Shown here piece by piece: positions 43,872-53,361 of a stretch of DNA of 64,000 bases; position 1 is the first letter of the stretch; each line of letters begins with the position of its first letter. The stretch lies in NCBI RefSeq assembly GCF_014332695.1, contig NZ_MBUA01000023.1, positions 310,001 through 374,000 on the forward strand, written 5' to 3'. The DNA comes from Flavihumibacter stibioxidans (GTDB taxonomy: Bacteria > Bacteroidota > Bacteroidia > Chitinophagales > Chitinophagaceae). Under the pieces are notes generated by a model. It was not told the origin of the DNA. It saw only the letters and a program-made list of their open reading frames with translations, and ran no database searches. The position numbers and the translations under genes are program-made.

Positions 43872-45230
43872 TTAATCCACCACAATAGTCTTCATGTTCA
43901 CGAACTCTTTGATACCTGGTTTTCCCAGTTCGCGTCCATAACCTGATTTTTTTACACCGCCGAATGGCAAACGGGGATCTGATTTCACCAGGGAGTTAAT
44001 GAAAACAGCTCCTGTATTCAGTTGTCTTGCCAGGGCCATTCCCTTATCCGTATTTTTTGTCCAGATACTACCTGCCAGGCCATACCTTGAGTTATTGGCC
44101 AGCTTTATAGCCGCGGCTTCTGTTCTTGCGGTGATTACTGCAACCAGGGGCCCGAAGGTTTCTTCATCAAATGCCGCCATACCCGGTTCCACCCCCAACA
44201 ATAATGATGGTTGCAGGTTGCAGCCATCGACGGAACCGCCATATTCGAGCTGGGCTCCCCTGGCAATTGCATTCCGGATCTGTTGCTGAATCTGTTCCGC
44301 AAGGTCGGGACGGGCCATGGGGCCAACCCTGATACCCGGTTCAAATGGATTGCCTTGCCGGAAATCTTGGATTCCTTCCAACAGGTGTGGAAGGAAATCA
44401 TTCATGGCATCTTTAATGACAATCAGCCTTTTGGAAGCGATACAACTTTGCCCGGCATTCAAGAGCCGTGATTGCAGTGCAACCCTGGCGGCCTTTTTCA
44501 TATCTGCATCGGGTAAAACGATCAGCGCGTCAGATCCCCCCAGTTCCAGCAGGGATTTTTTGAGGTGTTTCCCGGCAAGGGAAGCAACCGCAACGCCCGC
44601 CCGTTCACTGCCGGTAAGTGTGACCCCCTGGACAATATCTGCCGCGATAATCTTTTCGGATCTCTCCGCTGCTATTACCAGGGATTGAAATACACCCGCC
44701 GGAGCGCCCGCCTGGCGGAAAATATCTTCAATCGCCAACGCACAGCCAAACACTGTGGGTGCATGTTTAAGGAGGGCTACATTACCTGCCATCAGGGTTG
44801 GGGCTGCAAATCGGAAAACCTGCCAGAAAGGGAAATTCCAGGGCATTATTGCAAATACAGCTCCTACCGGCTGGTGTACCATTATACTCCTGGTGAAGCC
44901 TGCTTCAATGACCTCATCTGCCAGAAAATTGCGGGCATGGCTGGCATAATATTCGCAAACCCAGGCCGACTTTTCGACTTCCGCCAATGCTTCCGGCAAC
45001 ACTTTGCCCATCTCCATGGTAATGAGGCGGGCAAATTTGTCCTTTTCCGAACGAAGGATGGAAGCCACGCTGAGAAGGACTTCCGACCGGAGGGCAAAAG
45101 AGAAATTACGCCAGTTGGAAAATGCTTCACCTGCAGTTATCAATTTCAAATCAATGGAAGCGTCATCCATTTCCGGGTATTCCGCAATGGTCTCCTGCGT
45201 ATAGGGATATACTGATCTGAAAACTCCCAT
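43872..45230 (-). CDS. NAD(P)-dependent aldehyde dehydrogenase, succinate-semialdehyde dehydrogenase-like
   Basis: The 452-residue enzyme has the ALDH motifs: PWNFPFWQVFR, the coenzyme loop GVTLTGSERAG, catalytic Glu in LLELGGSDALI and catalytic Cys in LLNAGQSCIASKR, then EETFGPLVAV. It oxidises an aldehyde such as succinic semialdehyde to the acid. It ends at a strong terminator and begins about 30 bases after a family-C palindrome that closes the aldo/keto reductase gene upstream. Confidence 0.88.
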   Translation of the reverse strand: MGVFRSVYPYTQETIAEYPEMDDASIDLKLITAGEAFSNWRNFSFALRSEVLLSVASILRSEKDKFARLITMEMGKVLPEALAEVEKSAWVCEYYASHARNFLADEVIEAGFTRSIMVHQPVGAVFAIMPWNFPFWQVFRFAAPTLMAGNVALLKHAPTVFGCALAIEDIFRQAGAPAGVFQSLVIAAERSEKIIAADIVQGVTLTGSERAGVAVASLAGKHLKKSLLELGGSDALIVLPDADMKKAARVALQSRLLNAGQSCIASKRLIVIKDAMNDFLPHLLEGIQDFRQGNPFEPGIRVGPMARPDLAEQIQQQIRNAIARGAQLEYGGSVDGCNLQPSLLLGVEPGMAAFDEETFGPLVAVITARTEAAAIKLANNSRYGLAGSIWTKNTDKGMALARQLNTGAVFINSLVKSDPRLPFGGVKKSGYGRELGKPGIKEFVNMKTIVVD

Positions 45231-45260
45231 AAGCGTATTTTAGGTCGCTGTTCATCCGTT

Positions 45261-45307
45261 GAACACTGTTCACCCGTCGGGTGGCACCCGACGGGTGAAC
45301 AGTGTTC
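45261..45307. repeat. Palindromic element family C, copy 3
   Basis: Two perfect 23-base arms (core ACCCGTCGGGTG, outer GAACACTGTTC) flank a single base. The first two bases of the aldo/keto reductase stop codon (minus strand, 45306-45308) lie inside the outer end of the palindrome. No U-tract follows. It separates the aldo/keto reductase gene from the aldehyde dehydrogenase gene. Confidence 0.9.
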
Positions 45308-46292
45308 AGGCCAGGTTCATATAAGGTTTGTTCTGGAGGATGGTCTCGATACGGGCCATCACATCGTCGGTAAGGACGGGCAGCACATCAAGGGCGCGCA
45401 GGTTTTCTTCAAGTTGTTCGCGGCGGGTAGCACCGAGGATGGCCGTGGTGGTATTCGGGTTGCGAATCGTCCACGCGATGGCCATTCCGGCCAGGGAAAC
45501 GCCCAGTTCCCTGGACAGGTGATCCAGCTGGCGCAGTTTTTCGATCTTGTCTCCCTGCATCCAGCGGTCTTTCAGCCACTCGAATCCTTCGAGTCCAAGC
45601 CGGGCCCCTTCGGGAAAACCGGCCAGGTATTTACCGGTCAGGAAGCCGGCAGCCAGAGGGCTCCAGATAGTGGTTCCCAATCCTACATTCTGGAAAACAG
45701 GGGTGTAATCCATTTCCATTTTATTCCGCTCGAACATATTGTACTGCGGTTGTTCCATTACGGGTCCGATCAGGTTATACTGTTGTGCCACCCTGTGAGC
45801 CTCCATAATTTCGGCGCCGCTCCACATGCTGGTTCCCCAGTACAATACCTTACCCTGCAGGATCAGGTTATGCATGGTCCATACCACTTCCTCAATAGGA
45901 ACAGCGGGATCAGGGCGATGGCAGAAATACAGGTCCAGATAGTCGGTCTGCAGGCGATCCAGGGCCTCGTGGCAGGCTTCCACAATATGTTTACGGCTTA
46001 GACCTGTCTGGTTGGGCTTGTTGTTTTCGCGCCAGCCAAAAAACACTTTGGACGACAGCACATAAGAAGTACGGTCCCAGTTTTTGGCCTTCAGCACGCG
46101 GCCCATCATCTTCTCACTTTCGCCCAGCGCATAGCCCTCGGCGTTATCAAAAAAGTTAACACCATTGTCATAGGCAACGCCCATCAACTCATCGGCGATA
46201 CTGTCGCCGATCTGCTTGTGGAAGCTTACCCAGCTTCCGTAACTTAATACGCTTAATTGGAGGCCTGTACGGCCCATACGACGATACAACAT
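45306..46292 (-). CDS. Aldo/keto reductase (Kv-beta-like)
   Basis: The 328-residue (alpha/beta)8 NADPH-dependent oxidoreductase has DNAEGYALGESE with catalytic Asp/Tyr, a following Lys (SSKVFFGW), a His in LYFCHRPDPAVPIEE, and the C-terminal coenzyme segment ILGATRREQLEEN. It resembles the potassium-channel-beta/YghZ group and probably reduces aldehydes. The stop codon lies at the edge of a palindromic repeat. Confidence 0.9.
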   Translation of the reverse strand: MLYRRMGRTGLQLSVLSYGSWVSFHKQIGDSIADELMGVAYDNGVNFFDNAEGYALGESEKMMGRVLKAKNWDRTSYVLSSKVFFGWRENNKPNQTGLSRKHIVEACHEALDRLQTDYLDLYFCHRPDPAVPIEEVVWTMHNLILQGKVLYWGTSMWSGAEIMEAHRVAQQYNLIGPVMEQPQYNMFERNKMEMDYTPVFQNVGLGTTIWSPLAAGFLTGKYLAGFPEGARLGLEGFEWLKDRWMQGDKIEKLRQLDHLSRELGVSLAGMAIAWTIRNPNTTTAILGATRREQLEENLRALDVLPVLTDDVMARIETILQNKPYMNLA

Positions 46293-46399
46293 ATAAGGAG
46301 GTTTGTGGTTTATCTTTTACAGTTGGCGACAAATTGAATTGAGATCTGGGCTTTTCTGCCTGATCCTGTTGATACAGCCCCATTGACCATTCACCACAT

Positions 46400-47050
46400 T
46401 TACTCATTCTCCTTCCGCCCCATCCCCACCGAATCGGCCGCAACGGTTCCCGCAGCAGTGCTGTCAGCAGGTGGCCCGTTGAATCCGCCTTTCGGCACCA
46501 GCACCTGGCCCGTGATCTGTTTAATCAGGTACCAGTTGAATGACTGGTCTGCCTCCAGTCCCGTTCCGTATATCACTTTATCAGGCTGATGAATCTCCAC
46601 TTCCTTTTCCGTGTAGAAAATCTGCTTTGTCTGGTCCCACCACAATTCCTTGCAACGCAGTGTGTCTTTTCGGATATTGAACACCGTTACACTGTCGCGA
46701 AGGAAAACCTTCTGCTCCGTTTCCCGGTAGCGGCCATACAGTGCATTCAACTGACTCTCCACCTTAAGACTGTCGTTGAAAAAATCAACGTGCAGGCTTT
46801 TCGGGAACTCAATATATGGTGAATCGGTCTGGTAGCGAAGCATAACCGGGGCCGTCAGCTTTGCCTTCATCTTACCTCCCTGGCTCAGGTAACTCTCAAT
46901 GAATTTTGCCTCTTCCACCGCAATCCGCTTCTGTGACAATGCATTCAGTTCTTCTTCTGTATTCTCACATGCAGTGAAAAAAAGGCAGCACACAAAGGGT
47001 GCTGCAATTAATAATTTCAACCGGGTAATATGTGAACCGCGATTAGTCAT
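46400..47050 (-). CDS. lptC: LPS export system protein LptC, lipoprotein type
   Basis: The start at 47050 (MTNRGSHITRLKLL) overlaps the previous gene's stop by 8 bases. The 216-residue protein has a hydrophobic signal ending in a lipobox (FFTAC) and a beta-jellyroll of LptC/OstA type (KMKAKLTAPVMLRYQ, YIEFPKSLHVDFFNDSL, ELWWDQTKQIFYTEKEVEI, GTGLEADQSFNWYLIK). It bridges LPS from LptBFG to LptA. The tail is Ala/Gly/Ser-rich and likely flexible. Confidence 0.87.
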   Translation of the reverse strand: MTNRGSHITRLKLLIAAPFVCCLFFTACENTEEELNALSQKRIAVEEAKFIESYLSQGGKMKAKLTAPVMLRYQTDSPYIEFPKSLHVDFFNDSLKVESQLNALYGRYRETEQKVFLRDSVTVFNIRKDTLRCKELWWDQTKQIFYTEKEVEIHQPDKVIYGTGLEADQSFNWYLIKQITGQVLVPKGGFNGPPADSTAAGTVAADSVGMGRKENE

Positions 47051-48404
47051 ACTTGCGTTTAACAAACCAGAGGTCACTCAAGGTAACACCCAGGGATACA
47101 CGAAACAGGTTTTCTTTCAGCAGGGTCTGGTTATTTCCCCTCCGGCCAAATTCCAGTCCCAGGTTCAGGTTGGTATATTGATTACTGAACCTGTTCGGGC
47201 GGATCGGAAAACCGAAACCGGCCGTCACAGCATATTGATCCAGTTCCTGCTTATTGTAGCGGATATAGTCCGGGCCGTAGTTAAAGCCCAGCCGGTAAGT
47301 CACCCTTCCCCAGTAATTTGAACCCATGGCATTGGGAATAAACTGTCCCCCAACCCTGATCTTCCAGTTGGTGGCTACACTGTCTTTCGCATCATAGAGG
47401 CGGAAATCATCCCAGCTGGTGGTGGTATAATCGGCCCCTAACAGCCATTTGTCCTGCTTTTCCAGGGTAAATCCACCAGAAATGGAACCAGGAAAGGTAA
47501 CAGTGCCATCAATATCGTTTTCCCTGTACACACTGTCGCGGGTATAGGTTCCGCCTGCACCATCGTATTCGAATGTTTCGCGGATCAGGTCTTTTTTGGC
47601 ACTGTAATTCCGTTTGAAAGCAGCAGTAGCCCCTAAAACGAGGCGCAGGTCCTTACTCAGTTTGGCGCGGTACTGCACACCTGTTTGCAGGAATATTCCC
47701 CCGAAATTGGCCTTGGTTTGGTAATTCCCTTTGTAATAGGCCACGGTATCGTTCAGGAAATTCTTCCGGGTGGCAAAATCCTTGGTGCCAAAATAGTAGC
47801 CGAAATTAACCCCAACACTGAAATTCCCGAATCCCTTACCCAGACCGGCATAAGCCTGGTAAGATCCGCCCGTACCCTCGTAAGTGGTCAGGGTAGAATC
47901 AATACTGTTGCCGGTAACGGGGTTCAGTTCCCTGGCATAAGACTCCACCTTGTAGTTGATCCTGCTGATAGGTCGCAGGCCGAATATCATGGCAAAATTG
48001 TGCTTGCGGCTGAGCGGAATACCAAGGTGTACGTAGGAGATATTGGCAAAACTGGCCTTGTATTTTTCGATATTATTCTGCTCGCGTAAAACCTGGTTCT
48101 CCACTTCAAAGCCCAGGTCGAAAGAGGTAATCCGCAGGCGGGAATAGGATGCCGGGTTGGTAAAGTTGATGGCCTGGGAACGGGGATAGATTTGTTTCAG
48201 GTCGTATCGTTCATCATAATCTACATAGCCTGTTCCGATTCCACCCATCCCGCGGGTTGCGATCGGTGTGCTGGGAACCAGGTTACCCCAGCCGTACCTT
48301 GAGTAGGGGGAGTTTTCCTGGGCCTGGGTTACCAACCCGCAAAAAGCCATTAATAAAAGCAGTAATTGGGGTTTTGGTCGTTTAATTACACTCACTGATC
48401 GCAT
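47043..48404 (-). CDS. Outer-membrane beta-barrel protein of unknown function
   Basis: The 453-residue precursor has a signal peptide ending in VTQAQ and repeated amphipathic strands through the whole length, in the manner of FadL/OmpP1-like barrels (NSPYSRYGWGNLVP, ATRGMGGIGTG, TNPASYSRL). It overlaps coaX at its start (23 bases) and lptC at its end (8 bases), so the order coaX-OMP-lptC is translationally coupled. The location beside lptC suggests an envelope role. No specific function is claimed. Confidence 0.78.
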   Translation of the reverse strand: MRSVSVIKRPKPQLLLLLMAFCGLVTQAQENSPYSRYGWGNLVPSTPIATRGMGGIGTGYVDYDERYDLKQIYPRSQAINFTNPASYSRLRITSFDLGFEVENQVLREQNNIEKYKASFANISYVHLGIPLSRKHNFAMIFGLRPISRINYKVESYARELNPVTGNSIDSTLTTYEGTGGSYQAYAGLGKGFGNFSVGVNFGYYFGTKDFATRKNFLNDTVAYYKGNYQTKANFGGIFLQTGVQYRAKLSKDLRLVLGATAAFKRNYSAKKDLIRETFEYDGAGGTYTRDSVYRENDIDGTVTFPGSISGGFTLEKQDKWLLGADYTTTSWDDFRLYDAKDSVATNWKIRVGGQFIPNAMGSNYWGRVTYRLGFNYGPDYIRYNKQELDQYAVTAGFGFPIRPNRFSNQYTNLNLGLEFGRRGNNQTLLKENLFRVSLGVTLSDLWFVKRKYD

Positions 48405-49107
48405 ACAGTCCTTTAAATATTAAATTCTGGTCGGCAAATATCTTGTTTTTTAGGTGCGGCACAAAATAGCTCGAATTACCCCCGGTTAACAGCACGTTAA
48501 AGTTCCCGTACCGTTCCTTGTAGGCGTCAATAAAACCATCGATCTCTTTGGCCATTCCCAGGATCACCCCGCTGGTGATATTGGTAACGGTATCATACCC
48601 TACCAGTGGAAAATTCCAGTCCTCCTGTACCAAAGGCAGTTTGGCCGTATAATCCCGCAGGCTCCGGAACCGCATTTCCATGCCGGGTGAAATACCGCCT
48701 CCCAGGAACTCGTGGTTCCGGTTCACGAAATTATAGGTAATGGCTGTCCCCAGGGCAATTGCCAGGTTGTTCCGCCGGGGGAAAAGGTTCACTGCTGCCG
48801 CCACCAGCGCCAGACGGTCTGCCCCGATGGTGGAGGGTTTACCCACCGGTGTGGTAAATGGCAGGTTGGTGAGATGGGATAACTTATGAAAGCCGCCACC
48901 AGCCTGTAAGATATCCTCTACGGCAGGGTCATGGTTCATGACCGAGGAAAGGATTGTCTTGCCGGGGCGGTATTCCGCCAGCACCTTTTCAATGGTAGCC
49001 GGGAAGATATCCTCCAGCAGGATCACCTCCTGCAATTCTGCCCCTTTAAAGACAGCATATTTCTGCCGGGTATTCCCGAAATCAAAACAGAGCGTGGTTC
49101 CAGCCAT
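48382..49107 (-). CDS. coaX: Type III pantothenate kinase
   Basis: The 241-residue kinase phosphorylates pantothenate in CoA synthesis. It has the ASKHA-fold blocks CFDFGNTRQKYAVF (residues 6-19), GADRLALVAAA, GTAITYNFV and GGGISPGMEMRFRSL, all diagnostic for CoaX rather than CoaA. It lies 4 bases after the LON-domain gene and overlaps the OMP gene. Confidence 0.92.
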   Translation of the reverse strand: MAGTTLCFDFGNTRQKYAVFKGAELQEVILLEDIFPATIEKVLAEYRPGKTILSSVMNHDPAVEDILQAGGGFHKLSHLTNLPFTTPVGKPSTIGADRLALVAAAVNLFPRRNNLAIALGTAITYNFVNRNHEFLGGGISPGMEMRFRSLRDYTAKLPLVQEDWNFPLVGYDTVTNITSGVILGMAKEIDGFIDAYKERYGNFNVLLTGGNSSYFVPHLKNKIFADQNLIFKGLYAISECN

Positions 49108-49111
49108 TTGG

Positions 49112-49756
49112 TTACAGGTCTAAATCGAGCGAAGATAGGTTTTTAAAATGGCCGTTAAGCTTCACTTTTTCCTTTAAGTGCTCCATTTCTGCAATAACCG
49201 GCAACACTTTGGCGAGATGGCGTTTCAGGTATTCCTGCCGCTGCAGTTCGTGCATCAGCCCCAGGAGCTCATATTCCTCCTCCAGCGACATGCCTGCATG
49301 ATGCGCCACGTCATAACTGTTGAGGTGATCGTCCGGCTTCCTGAAATCCTTTTCCACCTGCAACAACCGGTGTAATTCCCGGATACCTGATACCACCCGC
49401 TGCATCAGCTCACGCTTGCCCATACCCTGTGAATTATGGGGATAGGTTACAATGGCCCCGCTGTATAACTTGTCCGGGATCTCCTTCACTGTTTCGAGTA
49501 TCCGGAAAACCTGCTGGCCTTCCGTGCGGATATCCATCTCCCCGTTATCATAGGTTTTACTGATTTCCGTTACCCGAACAAGGGTGCCTAGCTCACCCAT
49601 TTTCTGGTTGATTATGGTGGGTATGCCAAAGGTTTTTTTCTGGTCGATGCATTCGCGGATCAATTGACGGTAACGGGGTTCAAAAATGTGGAGATTCAAT
49701 TGCTCACCGGGATATACAACAATACCAAGAGGAAATATCGGAATGAAATTTGTCAT
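49112..49756 (-). CDS. LON peptidase substrate-binding domain protein
   Basis: The 214-residue cytosolic protein begins IPIFPLGIVVYPGEQLNLHIFEPRYRQL, the typical LON N-terminal (PUA-like) domain, and ends in a helical bundle. It has no AAA or protease domain, so it is a stand-alone LON-N protein with unknown role, perhaps an adaptor. It is the first gene of the LON-coaX-OMP-lptC run and has a promoter box just upstream. Confidence 0.85.
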   Translation of the reverse strand: MTNFIPIFPLGIVVYPGEQLNLHIFEPRYRQLIRECIDQKKTFGIPTIINQKMGELGTLVRVTEISKTYDNGEMDIRTEGQQVFRILETVKEIPDKLYSGAIVTYPHNSQGMGKRELMQRVVSGIRELHRLLQVEKDFRKPDDHLNSYDVAHHAGMSLEEEYELLGLMHELQRQEYLKRHLAKVLPVIAEMEHLKEKVKLNGHFKNLSSLDLDL

Positions 49757-49773
49757 GACTTGTCCCTCCGGTA

Positions 49774-49781
49774 CAAATATA
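49774..49781 (-). promoter_or_regulatory. Promoter -7 box of the LON-coaX-lptC operon
   Basis: The minus strand reads TATATTTG, a perfect TAnnTTTG match, 17 bases upstream of the LON-domain start codon. The region is divergent to meaB. Confidence 0.5.
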
Positions 49782-49881
49782 ATAAGTAAGGCTGCTGCAT
49801 CCGGAAAAGAGTTAAGCAGAAAAAATGAACGGGAAAAAAACTATTAAACGATCTTCACAAAAGACAGATTAACCAGTTACC

Positions 49882-50781
49882 ATGTGGAACAATTTACTCA
49901 GGGATATCATGCAGGGTGATGTAAAAAGCATCGCCCGGAGCATTTCATTAATTGAAAATGAAGTGCCCGGATATGAGGAGCTGATGGTTTCCCTGCCGCA
50001 TTTCACCACACCGGTGATCGGCATCACAGGCCCGCCCGGCGCGGGTAAAAGCACCCTGGTGGATGCTCTTATCGGGGAGATGATTTCCCGCGAAAAAAAA
50101 GTGGCCGTGCTTTGCGTAGATCCTTCCTCGCCGTTTAATATGGGAGCCGTACTGGGCGATCGCATCCGCATGAGCAACTGGTACAATCATCCCCATGTGT
50201 TTATCCGCTCACTTGCCACCCGCGGCTCTCTGGGGGGATTACATCCGCATATCATCGAGATCACGGAATTGCTTAAAGTAGCCCCTTTCGATTATATCCT
50301 GGTGGAAACAGTGGGCGTCGGACAGAGTGAAATCGAGATCGTGGGGCTGGCAGATATTACCACGGTGGTGCTGGTGCCTGAAGCAGGTGATGAGATACAG
50401 ACCATGAAAGCGGGGCTCATGGAAATCGCCGATGTGTTCGTAGTGAATAAATGTGACCGGCCCGATGCCGACCAGTTTGTGCGCAACCTGAGAAGCATGC
50501 TGGCGCCAACTTTCAGCAGGCATAGCGATGCTGTTCCGATCATCAAAACAATTGCTTCCTCACAGCAGGGCATAACCGAATTATTAAATTCCATCGACAG
50601 CCTGCTGCAGCATCACAGTACCAGGGATAAAAAATCATGGTTGCTGGCCGAACGCGCCTACCATCTCATTGAACGCAACCGGATGAAGGATATCAACAAA
50701 AATCGGCTCAGGGAAGCCATTGAGGAACTGCAATCCCAAAACGCCTTCAACCTGTACCGGTTTGTGATGCAATTCCATTAA
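49882..50781 (+). CDS. meaB: Methylmalonyl-CoA mutase-associated GTPase MeaB
   Basis: The 299-residue G3E-family GTPase assembles and protects adenosylcobalamin-dependent methylmalonyl-CoA mutase. It shows Walker A GPPGAGKSTLV (about residues 50-60), CVDPSSPF, SLATRGSLGGL, VETVGVGQSE and NKCD. Old databases call the family ArgK, but kinase activity is not supported. Its TAA stop forms the outer end of a perfect 52-base palindrome shared with the convergent metalloprotease gene. Confidence 0.93.
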   Translation: MWNNLLRDIMQGDVKSIARSISLIENEVPGYEELMVSLPHFTTPVIGITGPPGAGKSTLVDALIGEMISREKKVAVLCVDPSSPFNMGAVLGDRIRMSNWYNHPHVFIRSLATRGSLGGLHPHIIEITELLKVAPFDYILVETVGVGQSEIEIVGLADITTVVLVPEAGDEIQTMKAGLMEIADVFVVNKCDRPDADQFVRNLRSMLAPTFSRHSDAVPIIKTIASSQQGITELLNSIDSLLQHHSTRDKKSWLLAERAYHLIERNRMKDINKNRLREAIEELQSQNAFNLYRFVMQFH

Positions 50782-50830
50782 CGCGTCTGACGTGCGTCTG
50801 ACGTACGTCAGACGCACGTCAGACGCGTTA
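50779..50830. repeat. Palindromic element family B, copy 1, containing both convergent stop codons
   Basis: This is a perfect 52-base palindrome with no spacer, made of CGTCTGACG units. Its first three bases are the TAA of meaB (50779-50781) and its last three are the TAA of the metalloprotease on the other strand (50828-50830). It shares the GTCTGAC core with family A. It can form a long hairpin in both transcripts but has no U-tract. Confidence 0.93.
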
Positions 50831-53236
50831 GAAATCACAGCCGATCGGAGCGCCGGGGGGCATTTCCGCATGCAGGGTTGGTTTCGCCTTATCGGGAGCC
50901 TTCATCCGCTCCAGGGCCAGTGCATAATGGGCTTTCTGCACGGGATCGGCGGCAGCCTTCTGCTGCTGTTCAATCCATACTTTCAGATCGGCCAACACTT
51001 TTACACCCGCACCCCTGGCGGCCACATTCATTTGCTCATTCACCGACCAGGCCATCAGGTAGGTCAGTAAAACGTGCTCAGTCTGCTGCTGTACCAACAG
51101 TTCCATGCCGCTGCGGCGTTTTGCCTTAAAGGTCTTCTGGAGGACAAGGTCGGCCATCTCCTTTGTTCCGAGTCCGCCATTTGCCCCCAGTTGCTCCATC
51201 CTGCTGAGTCTTTCCGGGTGAAACAGAAAGGATAACGGCAGGTCTGCCGCTGTTTCTGCGGGCGACAGCACATCGAAATTCAGCCCGGTGCGTTTGCGGA
51301 ACAATTCGCGGTTAAAGCCATATCCGGCAGGGCGCGGAGGGATCAGCGCCGTAATCTTTTCCGGTAGAACCAGTGCCGTCGGATCGATGGTCTGAAGCAC
51401 CGCATCCAGGGCTTTCAGTTGTACCGCTTTGGGAACCATCTTCAGGATGGTTTGTCCATCACCCCTGGTGGCATAGGTATAATCAACCCCACCCACCAGT
51501 TTGGTAACGGCTTCTGCCTGGTAGCGGTGATAGAGGTAAACAGGTACCAGTACATCTTCAAGTAAGGCCATGGGGGTACCCGGACGAATATTTTTCTCTC
51601 CAAACTGCGACAGCGCCTTTGTCCTGATTTTCATCACTGCCTGTAATTCCCCGATGGCATCCGAACCATTGTCCCACAGGTGGGCCTGCGAGTGCGAACC
51701 ACCAGGCGCGCGGGCATCCCGGTCAGAAATAAATTGCAATCCGCGCGAAGCCGCATCAGACATAATCCTGTTCAGAGCCTGGCCCTCATTGGTTCCCGGC
51801 GAAAAATCCTGATAACCCCAGGTAATTGCAACCTTATCCCACTCGCCTATTTTATCGTCATACGCTTTACTGAGGTCAATATTACCGGCCGCATCCAGTT
51901 GGGCTGCAGGGTGAGGATAGTCCATCACGCTGGCCAGGTTATTTACACTGGAGGCATAATTGTGCATGAGGCCGAGGGTATGGCCTATTTCATGCGCGGA
52001 CAACTGGCGCAACCTGGCCAGCGCCATTTTCAGCATCTTATCATCTGCCGGGAGGCCGTTTTCAAAAGGTGCCAGCAAACCCTGGGCGATTAGGTAATCC
52101 TGACGAACCCTCAGAGATCCAAGGGTCACATTCCCCTTAATGATCTCGCCCGTACGGGGATCTGTAACCGAAGCACCATAACTCCAGCCCCTGGTACTAC
52201 GGTGTACCCAGTTGATCATGTTATAACGGATATCCATAGGGTCTGCACTGTCGGGCAGGACCTCCACCCGAAAAGCATCCCTGTAACCTGCGGCAGTGAA
52301 GGCCTGGTTCCACCAGCGGCCTCCCTCCAGCAATGCAGATCGGATGGGTTCGGGCGTACCGTTATCGAGATAATAAATGATGGGTTTAACAGGTTCGCTG
52401 ATCGCGGCAGAAGGATCTTTTTTCTGCAGGCGGTGACGGCGGGTATAATATTTTTCAATCGGCTCTGAAACGGGCGTGCTGTAATCATAATAGGAAATCG
52501 GTATAAAGCTTGAACGCGGATCAAAGAGCCTGGGTTTGTACTGGTTATCGGGCAACTGCACAAAGGAGTGATGCATGCGCAGTGTAATGGCATCATCGGC
52601 AGCTGATACGCTGCGAACATAATTTCCCACTTCCCCATCAGAATTGGTGAGGGTGATGGAGGCATCCAGTTCGGTATTCAGGGGGAAGTTTTTCGTAGCT
52701 GGGAAATGCAGTGCCGAGCGGGTTTTATCCAGGCTAAAATTGCCCTGTTTCATACCCTTAATCCGCTGGGCTGCTTTCATGGCGTCGCGAAGCAGAAAAT
52801 CAGTGGCATCCACCAAAACCCTGTCGCCACTGGCAGCCTCGATGGCAAAGCCCCAGAGTACCGATTGCGCGAAGGACTGCTCTACGGCCCTTTGTTCCGC
52901 CCTGTCATTGCTGGTGGCGCGGTAGCTGTAATTGGGCTGAATCATCAGCAGCTTGCGGCCGTTGCGCTGAAATTTAACGATCTGGTGATCGCCGAGCAAA
53001 CCCCGGTCGAGGCCAATATCATTGGATCCCAGTCCCGCCGGCAATGAAATGGAGTAAAGCAGTTCCTGGTCCAGCCTGCCAATTTCCAGCCACAACTTTC
53101 CATTGGCATCGTCCTTGTAAAAAGGAAGAAAACCGTCGGTGCGCGACAGGCCTTTCACTTTTTCATCAATGGTTGGCAGGGGCTGGCTGAATACTGCCAG
53201 GGGGAACAGTAATACCAGGAGAGAAAGAATGCGCAT
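50828..53236 (-). CDS. Secreted zinc-dependent metalloprotease, DUF4953/DUF5117 type
   Basis: The 802-residue precursor has a short signal peptide (ends LAVFSQ), an N-terminal beta-rich DUF5117-like part (about residues 20-180), and a metzincin-type peptidase domain with HEIGHTLGLMH near residue 415. A C-terminal DUF4953-like region follows. The Met-turn candidate VMDYPHPAA follows about 20 residues later. Such enzymes are common secreted proteases in Bacteroidota, of unknown target. The stop codon lies inside a palindrome shared with meaB. Confidence 0.9.
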   Translation of the reverse strand: MRILSLLVLLFPLAVFSQPLPTIDEKVKGLSRTDGFLPFYKDDANGKLWLEIGRLDQELLYSISLPAGLGSNDIGLDRGLLGDHQIVKFQRNGRKLLMIQPNYSYRATSNDRAEQRAVEQSFAQSVLWGFAIEAASGDRVLVDATDFLLRDAMKAAQRIKGMKQGNFSLDKTRSALHFPATKNFPLNTELDASITLTNSDGEVGNYVRSVSAADDAITLRMHHSFVQLPDNQYKPRLFDPRSSFIPISYYDYSTPVSEPIEKYYTRRHRLQKKDPSAAISEPVKPIIYYLDNGTPEPIRSALLEGGRWWNQAFTAAGYRDAFRVEVLPDSADPMDIRYNMINWVHRSTRGWSYGASVTDPRTGEIIKGNVTLGSLRVRQDYLIAQGLLAPFENGLPADDKMLKMALARLRQLSAHEIGHTLGLMHNYASSVNNLASVMDYPHPAAQLDAAGNIDLSKAYDDKIGEWDKVAITWGYQDFSPGTNEGQALNRIMSDAASRGLQFISDRDARAPGGSHSQAHLWDNGSDAIGELQAVMKIRTKALSQFGEKNIRPGTPMALLEDVLVPVYLYHRYQAEAVTKLVGGVDYTYATRGDGQTILKMVPKAVQLKALDAVLQTIDPTALVLPEKITALIPPRPAGYGFNRELFRKRTGLNFDVLSPAETAADLPLSFLFHPERLSRMEQLGANGGLGTKEMADLVLQKTFKAKRRSGMELLVQQQTEHVLLTYLMAWSVNEQMNVAARGAGVKVLADLKVWIEQQQKAAADPVQKAHYALALERMKAPDKAKPTLHAEMPPGAPIGCDF

Positions 53237-53361
53237 CGGTTGGAAGTTTAGCCTTCAATTTACTAAACCATCCGAATTTGCCGGTAAAATCATGGGAGAC
53301 AGGGGGCCGGCGGGACTTACCCTGAAAAAATGCAAAGATCAATTCTGTCCTGATACAGGAA

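Noticed and set aside
49882-50781. Arginine/ornithine transport kinase (ArgK)
   Set aside because: The motifs are those of MeaB-type G3E GTPases.
50779-50830. Ordinary Rho-independent terminator
   Set aside because: Stem is perfect but very long, includes the stop codons and lacks a U-tract on both strands; kept as a repeat, though it may end transcripts.
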